64,000 nt of DNA from Alistipes sp. (GTDB taxonomy: Bacteria; Bacteroidota; Bacteroidia; Bacteroidales; Rikenellaceae): contig JAIDUK010000005.1 of the NCBI GenBank assembly GCA_029060215.1, forward strand, positions 1 to 64,000, given 5' to 3'. The notes under the pieces were generated by a model. The model was not told the origin of the DNA, searched no databases, and saw nothing but the letters and a program-made list of their open reading frames with translations. The position numbers and the translations under genes are program-made. Shown here piece after piece: positions 8,902 through 17,111 of this stretch. Each line of letters begins with the position of its first letter. Position 1 is the stretch's first letter.

Positions 8902-10455
8902 TTATTGTGCGATTGTTTCGATTACTGTACCTTTCAGGTGCAGGTCGATGGCGCAGTTAATCTGAACGCATGAAGGACCATAGCCGAAGCCCAAATCTTG
9001 CAAGGTGGCATTCTGAATCTTCACGAAATCAACGCCCGGCAGATAGACTTTGTTTCCTTTCTTATCGCGGGCCCAGTCGATGTCGAACGAAGAGCCGGTT
9101 TCATCCTTGGGGTCGCTGTTGCAGACATATCCGTAGTCGTACCAGCGGGTGGTTGCAGTCGGCCAGCCGCTCGGGTCTGCGGGGGCTTTGGCCAGAGGAG
9201 GCAGCATCGTACAGCCAGTATAGGTCAGCGCGGCACCTTCGGCCGACTCCTTCAACCATTCGGGCCAGTATGAGGCAACAGTTCCCCACATGGCCTTGGC
9301 ATAACAATAGGCTCCGATCTCCGATTCGTTGATTGCGTAAGCGGCCCAATCTTCCGTTGCCTCATCCGGGGAAAGATTCGCGGGACGAGTATATACTATT
9401 TTCAAATCGCGCCGTTCGCCGGTCTTGCCGTATTCGCTGCCGGCAATTTCGTACCACTCGTCGTCGGCTTTGCCGTTGTTGTTTGCATCGAACGAAACAT
9501 AGACGACACCTTGTCCCGGGTAACCCGTTTTGCTCAGCGGGGAGCCGATGCGGAAGTCGCGCAGCCCTTTTACGTTCATTACCGTATGGTCGAATCCGAA
9601 TACGATGAATCCGCCGAACGAACCCAGATTGACGCCCTGATTCAATTCGGAATACTCTTTGCCGTTGAGTCCCGAGTTGACGCTTTGAAGGACGGAGGTA
9701 TAGGTGTCATTGGGACCGAACCGCAGTCCTTTGTCGTTGAGCAGTGCCGGACGGTATTCGAACACCTCCGAGATACAGGGCGAATAGGCCGTAGCCTCGG
9801 TAGTCACAGTGACAGTGGCGCTCTTGGTCACGGTGATGCCGCTGTCGTCGGTGAGGGTCAGCGAAATCGTGTAGTCGCCCGTTTCCAGCCGGATGAACGA
9901 CAGCGTTTTGTCGGTTCCGGCTTTGGCGGCTTCCGCGTCATCGGGGCCTTTCACCGTCCATTCGTAGACCGGATTCCGGTCGAAGCCCGTGATTGTCGGC
10001 TCAATCAGCAGCACTTTGCAGCGGGCGGTAGAATAGGAGGATTCGAGCGACATCGAATTGGCGAATCCGACCTGGTTTACCGTGATTTCGAGCATCTTGT
10101 CGCTTTCGTCCTGTTTGAGGACCACCTTGCCCGGTTCGCGGGCTTCGGTCGAACTGTTCTTGGCGACCGTGATGACCAGCGCCGTCTGTTCGAGTTCGGC
10201 GGGGGCCCATGCGGGCGATGAGACCACCTCGTAGGCCACGGCGCTCGTACCGGCCTGCGCCGTCTTGGTCGAGTTGACCAGAATGGTGTAGGTCTTGCCG
10301 TCGGCCGGAGCGTCAATCGGGTTATCCTCGGCTTTCACCGAAAATTCATAGGTCGTCTTCGACGTGTTGCCGTCGTCGTTCTCGTCTTTGCATGCCGTAA
10401 GGAACAGGCTTGCGGCTGCGACAGTCAGCAGGGTGCGGAAAGTGATTTTTTTCAT
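8902..10455 (-). CDS. Surface lipoprotein with PKD-like region and C-terminal domain shared with the 11797-13044 product
   Basis: Lipobox LFLTACKDE; GVNLGSFGGFIVFGFDHTVMNV...SFDANNNGKADDEWYEI. Confidence 0.8.
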   Translation of the reverse strand: MKKITFRTLLTVAAASLFLTACKDENDDGNTSKTTYEFSVKAEDNPIDAPADGKTYTILVNSTKTAQAGTSAVAYEVVSSPAWAPAELEQTALVITVAKNSSTEAREPGKVVLKQDESDKMLEITVNQVGFANSMSLESSYSTARCKVLLIEPTITGFDRNPVYEWTVKGPDDAEAAKAGTDKTLSFIRLETGDYTISLTLTDDSGITVTKSATVTVTTEATAYSPCISEVFEYRPALLNDKGLRFGPNDTYTSVLQSVNSGLNGKEYSELNQGVNLGSFGGFIVFGFDHTVMNVKGLRDFRIGSPLSKTGYPGQGVVYVSFDANNNGKADDEWYEIAGSEYGKTGERRDLKIVYTRPANLSPDEATEDWAAYAINESEIGAYCYAKAMWGTVASYWPEWLKESAEGAALTYTGCTMLPPLAKAPADPSGWPTATTRWYDYGYVCNSDPKDETGSSFDIDWARDKKGNKVYLPGVDFVKIQNATLQDLGFGYGPSCVQINCAIDLHLKGTVIETIAQ

Positions 10456-10467
10456 CGTTCTATAAAA

Positions 10468-11784
10468 TTAAAGGTTTTCGTTATGTCGTTCGTCTTTGGC
10501 GCAGCGCACCGACTGCCCGTTGCTACGAGACGAAACGTCGCGCCGGATATTGGGCCGCTGGTTATAGGGTGCTATGTAGATTGTCAGATTATAGGCGTTT
10601 CCGGTCCCCGAGGGCGGCGTTCCGGACCAGATGCTGGCTCCGAATCCCGAGTTTTTCAGGCATCCGCCGCCGACGCAGTACCGGAATCCGGCATAGGGGA
10701 ACACACCCAGCGACGAGTAGTCGGTCGTGGCGTTTTCGAGACCGTTCCAGATGAATTTGCCGTTCTTGTCCGCAGGCACACGCCACCCTTCGGGGCAGGG
10801 GTCGAAGGGCGATTTGCCCAGCACGGGTTCGCACCATAACGTGTCACAGCGCTTCATTTCCGTCGGTTCGCTGCAACAGAACCAATCGGAATACCCCTCC
10901 GTTCCTCGCAGATAAACCATCGGTTCGACAATCGACTTGGCCAGCCCCGTGCGGGTCGGGTCGGCATCGGTTTTGATGGAACGGATACCCGTGCCTCCCG
11001 CCTGCGAGCCTTCGGTCAACTGAACGCCCGCCATATCGTAAATCGGCTTGCTGTCGAAATGGTTGTAATTTGTCGCGTTCGTACCGCGGAGAATCCGGTC
11101 GCCCGGGAAAGGGTCCTTGCGGCCCCATTGGTACATCAGTCCGCACGCGGCCAGCGAATCGGCGGCGGTTTGCCCGATGACCGCCTTGCCGATTGTCGCC
11201 CCGAGATTGCGGTCCATGAAGATGTAATCCTCGATTCCGTCCCCGTTGTTGTCCCAGTCGTAGATTTTGCCGTAGGCGACCATCTCTGCATCCGGATTGT
11301 AGCGCGTCACCCAGACGTGCCAGCTCCAACGGACGGCGCCGCCGATGCGGATGCCAATCACGGCGTTGCCCACCTTGTCGGCCGTCGATACGGCGATGGA
11401 ACCCTCTTCGGCCTGCTGTCCCGGAATTAGTCCGATGTTCGTAATCAGGCCCGGCTGGTCCTGCCAGAGCAGCACCGGTTCAGGTATCAGTCCCGTGAAA
11501 TCCGCCTCGCCCAGCCATTCGGCGTAGAGGTTCCACACGGCATAGGCTTTCCGTATCGGAATATCAATCGACAGACCGGGGCTGACCATGAAACAGTTGG
11601 GGGAGTGTGCCGCTTCGAGGTATTTTCGGTCGATGTCGGGCCCGGGCTCCGGTTCGGGTTCCGGCTCCGGTTCGAGGTCGGGGTATTCGTTGGGGTTGTC
11701 GTCGTTGTGGTAGGTGCAGGCGACATTCCCGATGGCCAGCGCCAGCAGCAATGCGGGAAGCAACAGCAGTCTTTTGGTTTTCAT
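10468..11784 (-). CDS. Lipoprotein with FISUMP (Fib_succ_major)-type domain and EP-repeat linker
   Basis: Lipobox GNVACTY; EPEPEPEPEPGP linker; GKIYDWDNNGDGIEDYIFMDRNLGAT...LMYQWGRKDPFPG and CPEGWRVP motifs. Confidence 0.75.
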   Translation of the reverse strand: MKTKRLLLLPALLLALAIGNVACTYHNDDNPNEYPDLEPEPEPEPEPGPDIDRKYLEAAHSPNCFMVSPGLSIDIPIRKAYAVWNLYAEWLGEADFTGLIPEPVLLWQDQPGLITNIGLIPGQQAEEGSIAVSTADKVGNAVIGIRIGGAVRWSWHVWVTRYNPDAEMVAYGKIYDWDNNGDGIEDYIFMDRNLGATIGKAVIGQTAADSLAACGLMYQWGRKDPFPGDRILRGTNATNYNHFDSKPIYDMAGVQLTEGSQAGGTGIRSIKTDADPTRTGLAKSIVEPMVYLRGTEGYSDWFCCSEPTEMKRCDTLWCEPVLGKSPFDPCPEGWRVPADKNGKFIWNGLENATTDYSSLGVFPYAGFRYCVGGGCLKNSGFGASIWSGTPPSGTGNAYNLTIYIAPYNQRPNIRRDVSSRSNGQSVRCAKDERHNENL

Positions 11785-11796
11785 AGCATGGTATCT

Positions 11797-13044
11797 TTAT
11801 TGGTGTTGGCCGGGCCGCACGTAGATATGCATGTCGCGGGCCATGAAAATTTCGGTGGAGGTTTCGCCAATCCAGCCGCAGTATTGATTCAGGGCGGTGT
11901 AGACCCGAATGAAATCGGCACCCGGCAGGTGTACCGGTTCGCGGGTCTCGGGGTCCACGGCCCAGCCGATATCGAAGCCGTTGTAGTAGTTGCCCTCTTC
12001 GTCCTTGGCTTCGTTGGGATAGTTGTCGGCATAGGCGCCATATTTGAACATGTATTGCAGGTAATAGGAGCCGTTGCCCGAGACATCCACGGCATTCTTG
12101 GGCAGCAGCGTGCCCCGGAATGTCATTTCGTCGGTGTCGATCCACCGCGGGTAGTAGTCCTGGTCGTGGAACCTGTTTTTGTAGACATAGCCGCTCTGTC
12201 CGCGGTTGTCCCTCCATCCGATGTAGGTCATGTCGGTCATGGCGCTGTTGTTGCCCTCGCCGGGCGTCGCGACATGGCCGGGGGCGGGACGGCGGTAGGT
12301 AATCTCGTATCCGTATACGGCCGCTTCATCCGTGTACCACGGATTCTTGTCGATTTCGTACCACTTGTCGTCGGGCTTGCCGTTCTGGTTCTCGTCAAAC
12401 ATCACCAGAATGATGCCCGGCTCTGAACTGCCTCCGTCTACGCCCGGGTGGGCGGCGCTGTTGAACGAGTTGCCGTCGATACGAATGTCGTGCTCGCCCG
12501 GGACATTGACGACCGTGTGGTCGAATCCGAACGTGATGTAGCCGCCGTAGGCCCCCAGTGACACGCCGTTCTGCATCTTCCCGGCGATAGCCTCCTCGGC
12601 CTTCTGCCGCATGGTCTCGGCCGTGTCGCCCTCCCGGTATTCGGGCATCGCGTTCACGAACTGTCCCGGAGCCGGACAGTATTCGTATACCGCGGCGATG
12701 TAGGGACTGTACTCCACCTCCTCTTCGACCACGTAAAAGGTCATTCGGTGCACAATCGGATTGACGGGGTCGAAGATTTGGAACGTCACGTCATAGATGC
12801 CCGGATACTGCATCAGGAAGATGTAGTCTTTCTTTTCCGAGAGCAGCGAATCGGCTCCCGAGGCGGTCTTTACCGTCCATCGGTAGCCCGCTCCCGTATA
12901 GGCGGGCCGCAAGTCGACGGTCTGCATGCGGGCGACCTTGTAAAGGTCGTCCAGACCGAGACTCACGCAGGGGATGCCGTCGTTGTCGCAGGAGGCGAAC
13001 GCCAGGGCCGACAGCAGGGCGGCGAATATCTTTTTCATCTTCAT
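11797..13044 (-). CDS. Surface lipoprotein, paralogous C-terminal domain to the 8902-10455 product
   Basis: MKMKKIFAALLSALAFASCDND lipobox; GVSLGAYGGYITFGFDHTVVNV...MFDENQNGKPDDKWYEI; ATGA overlap with upstream gene. Confidence 0.8.
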   Translation of the reverse strand: MKMKKIFAALLSALAFASCDNDGIPCVSLGLDDLYKVARMQTVDLRPAYTGAGYRWTVKTASGADSLLSEKKDYIFLMQYPGIYDVTFQIFDPVNPIVHRMTFYVVEEEVEYSPYIAAVYEYCPAPGQFVNAMPEYREGDTAETMRQKAEEAIAGKMQNGVSLGAYGGYITFGFDHTVVNVPGEHDIRIDGNSFNSAAHPGVDGGSSEPGIILVMFDENQNGKPDDKWYEIDKNPWYTDEAAVYGYEITYRRPAPGHVATPGEGNNSAMTDMTYIGWRDNRGQSGYVYKNRFHDQDYYPRWIDTDEMTFRGTLLPKNAVDVSGNGSYYLQYMFKYGAYADNYPNEAKDEEGNYYNGFDIGWAVDPETREPVHLPGADFIRVYTALNQYCGWIGETSTEIFMARDMHIYVRPGQHQ

Positions 13045-14198
13045 TTGTGAGGCTGTTTTCGTTCGAGAAATACCATGTGCGCGGGTATGTCGCCCGTGCG
13101 GACGCTCCATTTGCGGACGCCCTCGCGCGAGTAGCAGTGCAGCACGCCGCTCGAAACGTAGTTCTTGGCGTCGGTGACGTAGATGTCACCGTTGCGCGGG
13201 TGGATGGCGATGCCGTAGGGAATCACGATGTCGAGCTCTGTGCCGTCGGTGATGAACTTGCGCGACACGACACGCTTCTTTTTGACGTCGATGATGGCGT
13301 AGGTCACCGTGTTCTTCGAGGTCTGGTTGCTGTACTCGACGCTGTACACGTAGAGAGAATCCCCCGAGACTGTCATATTCGAGGCCGGAATGTTCATTGC
13401 TTCGGCCACCTGGTAGCGTCCGCCATTGGGTTCCAGCCGGTAGAGATTCGACGGAACGTCGTCGTAGTTGCCCCGCGAGGAGACCCACAGGTTACCGTAA
13501 GCGTCGGCCTTGATGCGGCTGAGATTAATCGCTACGTCGATTTTGTACATTTGACGCATGGTTTCCAGTTCGATGACCGAGACCGTCGAGTCGTAGTTCG
13601 GGGCGCGGTAACCGCCCGAATTGGCTATATAGGCACGGTCGCCGACAATGGCCAGTTCGTCGGGCTGGTAGCCCACAGTCACCTGGCCGACAATCCGGTA
13701 GGTGTCGAGGTCGACCTTGAAGACGGCACCTTTCTGGGCGTCGGGGTCCATAGCCACGGGCCCGACGTAGGCGCTGACATAGGCGTATCTGCCTTTGAAG
13801 CGGATATAGCGGCAGTTGGGAATGTCAATCTGCGTGATGCGCCGCGCCGTGTAGGCATCCATCACCTCGACCTTGTGCGAACAGTTGATGACGGCGAACA
13901 GTCGTCCGTCGTAAACCTGGATGTCATTGCCCACGTCGCCCAGTTCCTTCACGACGTCGGGATTCTTTTCCGCATAGATGCCGCGGGCATAGACTGCCGT
14001 GCGGAAGTCGAGGTAGTCGATATCGGCCTTGTTGCTGCCCATGTTGCCTTCGTTCAGCAGATACATGCCGATTGGGTCGGCATCGGAATCCTCCCCGAAC
14101 GGCAGCACCTCGTATTCGGTCGGGTTCACCAGTTCGATTTTCCGGCAGCCGACGGCGAGGAGGCATCCGGCCAAAACGATGAAGAGATACTTTTTCAT
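13041..14198 (-). CDS. btuG: BtuG-like beta-propeller surface lipoprotein (DUF5074/YncE-like)
   Basis: Lipobox LLAVGCRK; repeated propeller-like blades (GMYLLNEGNMGSNKADIDYLD, GRLFAVINCSHKVEVMD, DRAYIANSGG); placed directly after a BtuB-like gene under a B12 riboswitch. Confidence 0.75.
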   Translation of the reverse strand: MKKYLFIVLAGCLLAVGCRKIELVNPTEYEVLPFGEDSDADPIGMYLLNEGNMGSNKADIDYLDFRTAVYARGIYAEKNPDVVKELGDVGNDIQVYDGRLFAVINCSHKVEVMDAYTARRITQIDIPNCRYIRFKGRYAYVSAYVGPVAMDPDAQKGAVFKVDLDTYRIVGQVTVGYQPDELAIVGDRAYIANSGGYRAPNYDSTVSVIELETMRQMYKIDVAINLSRIKADAYGNLWVSSRGNYDDVPSNLYRLEPNGGRYQVAEAMNIPASNMTVSGDSLYVYSVEYSNQTSKNTVTYAIIDVKKKRVVSRKFITDGTELDIVIPYGIAIHPRNGDIYVTDAKNYVSSGVLHCYSREGVRKWSVRTGDIPAHMVFLERKQPHK

Positions 14199-14211
14199 GG
14201 TCTGCGGAAGA

Positions 14212-16281
14212 TTAGAGTTCGATGCTGACGACGAACCGGAAGTTGGTCTTCGGCATCGGATAGTTGAGCACCACGTCGTAATCCTGTCCGAAGAGGTTGT
14301 TTATCTCGGCCGTGGCCTTGAGTGTCCGGGTGCGAATTCGGAAGGACTTTTGCAACGAGAGGTCGCTCGTATACCACGGCTGGGTGTGGTTGCGCGGAAT
14401 GTTCTCCTGCTGGTTGTAGCGCTGGCCCGTGTAGATGAAGCTGTAATTGAGTCCCCACCCTTTGTAAAACAGCGCGAAGATGGCCGACCCGCTGTGCCAG
14501 GGGATGTAGGGAATCTGGTCACGGTAGTAGGTATCGGCCGGGTCGGTGACGTCGATGGCCTCCTGATAGGTATATTGGAACTTGGTCGACACTTCGAGTT
14601 CGCCGAGCGCAAACTGGGCGTTCAACACGGCGTCCACGCCCTTAATCTCCACTTTACCCAAATTGAGCATCGTCCAGCGGAACTGCTGCCCCTTGGGATA
14701 GGCAATGATTTTGTCCGTGATTTTGTTGCAGTAGGCATCGGCCGAAACGTCGAGCATTCGCAGGAAGGGCGAGCGCTCGAAATTGCGCACGTATTTCAGC
14801 CCGACGTTGAACTGTTCGGCATATTCGGGCTTGAGGAAGGCATTACCCATGTCCGTATAGTAGAGGTCGTTGAAGGTCGGCATGCGGAACATCCGCTTGT
14901 AGAAGGCGCGCACGGAAAGGTCGTGGTTTTTCAACACTTTGAACGAGCCGAAGCATGCCGGAGTGGCCACAGCCTTGTCGGGCCGGGCTTCGAAGCGCTC
15001 GACCTTTTCATGAACGAAGTACCCGAGCAGGCTGGCCTGCATCTTCAGCCGTCCCCATTCGAAAGCCGTGGCCAGGGCCGCCATGTGGGTGTAGCGCGTC
15101 GGATACGGGAAGGTCCCGTCGCTCTCGGTGGGCATATAGAAAGTAGCGTCGAGCGTGTTCCACTGGAAATCGTAGGCCAGCGACACCTCCCAGTGTTCGA
15201 AGATGTTGCAGAGATTGGCGCACGAGAAATAGAACTCCTTCTGCTTATAGGTGTTTTTGGTCTGAATCAGCTTGGCGTCCTGATTCTCGTAGTGGGTGTA
15301 GTCGGCAGCATATTTGGAGTTGAACAGCGTGCGGAACCGCTTCGACCAGCGGTTGGTCAGCGTGCCCTGGATGAACGAGTTGGTATCCCATAACCGTTCG
15401 CCGTGGCGGAAGACGTTGTTTACGATGGCCCCGGGGATGCCCCGCTCGGAATTATAAGTGTAAGCCCGCACGGTCCATTGTCCGTCGGGCAGCCGGCCGT
15501 GCAGTCCGGCCTCCATGCGCGTGGCGTTGATGTCGCCGTTCTGCCTGTAGGCCGTCGTGTCGTAGGCAATCTCGCCCAGCGTGTTGCGGCGGCGGTAGCG
15601 GAATTTGTACCGGCCGGAGGCGTTGATCCACTCGCCGCTGAACGACGAACTGACGGCATCCGAAATCTTGTACTCGTAGCGCATCGAGGGGTTGATGAGC
15701 CCAAACGAGCCGGTCTTCATCGTCGCCTTGAAATTGGCCCGCTTGCCCTCCTCGAAACGGGGGCGGCGCGTAGTTATGTAAATCGTACCGGAGGCGCCGA
15801 AATCTTTCGCAGACTGAAAAATGTCGCTTTTCTGACCGTTGTAGAGCGATATTTCCTCCACGTCGTCCAGCGAGAAGCGCCCCAAATCGACCTGCCCGTT
15901 CTGGGCGTTGCCTAACTGAATGCCGTCGTAGAACACAGCCATGTGGTTGGTGCCCATCGAGCGGATGTTGACGGTTTTCAGACCGCCCACACCGCCATAG
16001 TCTTTGAGCTGCACACCCGCGAAATAGCGGATGGCATCGGCTACCGAAAAACTGTTCAGCCGCTGCAGGTCGATGTCTTTGAGGATCTGTGCCGGGATGA
16101 CCTCGCGGTATTTGAGGATGACGGGAGAGCCGATGATGACAATCTCGCTGATTTTCTGGATGCTGTCCAGTTTGCCGACGTAGCGCCGGTTCACGGTGGA
16201 GTCGGCCGGATCGGCCGCTGCGGAATTACCCCTTCCCGCAATGAATGCGAAACAAAGTAATAAAAGGCGAAGCTGCTTCAT
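14212..16281 (-). CDS. btuB: TonB-dependent outer membrane receptor, BtuB-like
   Basis: Plug domain (VIPAQILKDIDLQRLNSFSVADAIRYFAGVQLKDYGGVGGLKTVNIRSMGTNHMAVFYDGIQLGNAQNGQVDLG), 22-strand barrel-like C-terminus; cobalamin riboswitch upstream. Confidence 0.85.
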   Translation of the reverse strand: MKQLRLLLLCFAFIAGRGNSAAADPADSTVNRRYVGKLDSIQKISEIVIIGSPVILKYREVIPAQILKDIDLQRLNSFSVADAIRYFAGVQLKDYGGVGGLKTVNIRSMGTNHMAVFYDGIQLGNAQNGQVDLGRFSLDDVEEISLYNGQKSDIFQSAKDFGASGTIYITTRRPRFEEGKRANFKATMKTGSFGLINPSMRYEYKISDAVSSSFSGEWINASGRYKFRYRRRNTLGEIAYDTTAYRQNGDINATRMEAGLHGRLPDGQWTVRAYTYNSERGIPGAIVNNVFRHGERLWDTNSFIQGTLTNRWSKRFRTLFNSKYAADYTHYENQDAKLIQTKNTYKQKEFYFSCANLCNIFEHWEVSLAYDFQWNTLDATFYMPTESDGTFPYPTRYTHMAALATAFEWGRLKMQASLLGYFVHEKVERFEARPDKAVATPACFGSFKVLKNHDLSVRAFYKRMFRMPTFNDLYYTDMGNAFLKPEYAEQFNVGLKYVRNFERSPFLRMLDVSADAYCNKITDKIIAYPKGQQFRWTMLNLGKVEIKGVDAVLNAQFALGELEVSTKFQYTYQEAIDVTDPADTYYRDQIPYIPWHSGSAIFALFYKGWGLNYSFIYTGQRYNQQENIPRNHTQPWYTSDLSLQKSFRIRTRTLKATAEINNLFGQDYDVVLNYPMPKTNFRFVVSIEL

Positions 16282-16417
16282 TATGCGTTACGTGTCAATG
16301 GTTTACCGAATAAAACCATTGATTCCACAGCCACCGTGCAACGAAACAGGATGAAAAGAGTGCTTTGCATATGTTGTCGATCCGGGCCCGTTCTCCGCAG
16401 GCTGCGAAATCAATTTG

Positions 16418-16596
16418 TCATGCAAGGCAGGTCTTCTGACTCGTTCCGGATTCGACGCCTTCCCGGTTATCCACCAGTGGCTAAGATTGTCGATTCCTCA
16501 TGTGCCCGTTTCCGGACAGGAACTTACAGCAGCGGGAACTGTTGCCGATTTTCACGGCATTCCCTTTTAATCGGTCGGAGGCAGCGGGGCCTCTTT
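16418..16596 (-). promoter_or_regulatory. Cobalamin (B12) riboswitch
   Basis: On the minus strand: GGGAATGCCGTGAAAATCGGCAACAGTTCCCGCTGCTGTAA ... TTAGCCACTGG ... GGGAAGGCG ... GAGTCAGAAGACCTGCCT (canonical B12 box); promoter TATCTTTG at 16613-16620. Confidence 0.95.
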
Positions 16597-16776
16597 CTGA
16601 ACCTTTGCGCCGCAAAGATATAATTTTTTTCAGTAATCGGTGCTAAAAAACATTTTTTTCGGTCCACCGCCGTCCGCCGAACCGAACATCTTCTCCTTCA
16701 TCGACAGGAGATATGTGATATAGAGTAAAGATATGAGGAGGGGAAATTCTCTCATCGCCGGCATTTTTTTGCACAT

Positions 16777-16798
16777 GTGGGGAAAATGTGGAGAAAAT
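16777..16798 (+). repeat. 22-bp motif shared with the integrase leader (93-114)
   Basis: GTGGGGAAAATGTGGAGAAAAT versus GTGGGGAAAATGTGGGGAAAAT (21/22). Confidence 0.7.
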
Positions 16799-16809
16799 CG
16801 GTAAAACGA

Positions 16810-16848
16810 AAATCGCTAACGAGTTAATTATTTAACTGTTAGCGATTT
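16810..16848 (-). terminator. Hairpin downstream of tRNA-Leu, probable terminator
   Basis: Perfect AAATCGCTAAC/GTTAGCGATTT arms with nested AGTTAA/TTAACT; T-rich on minus-strand exit. Confidence 0.65.
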
Positions 16849-16854
16849 GCTTTG

Positions 16855-16938
16855 TACCCGGAGCCGGGGTCGAACCGGCACGACATTGCTGTCATTGGTG
16901 TTTGAGACCAACGCGTCTACCGATTCCGCCATCCGGGC
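16855..16938 (-). tRNA. tRNA-Leu (anticodon CAA)
   Basis: Minus strand GCCCGGATGGCGGAATCGGTAGACGCGTTGGTCTCAAACACCAATGACAGCAATGTCGTGCCGGTTCGACCCCGGCTCCGGGTA; acceptor and T arms pair; long variable arm. Confidence 0.95.
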
Positions 16939-17111
16939 AAACCGCATATCCACACGGGAATCGGGACTGCAAAGATAGGAATAAATTCATAATTCGCAAT
17001 CCTTGCACCACAATTATTTTAACCCAACGCAAAAAAACGGCATCGCTCCCCCGCCCGGCAATCTTCGACGGCGGCGAATCGGGTTGCGCGGCAGAGCGTC
17101 CGGCGCACCGT

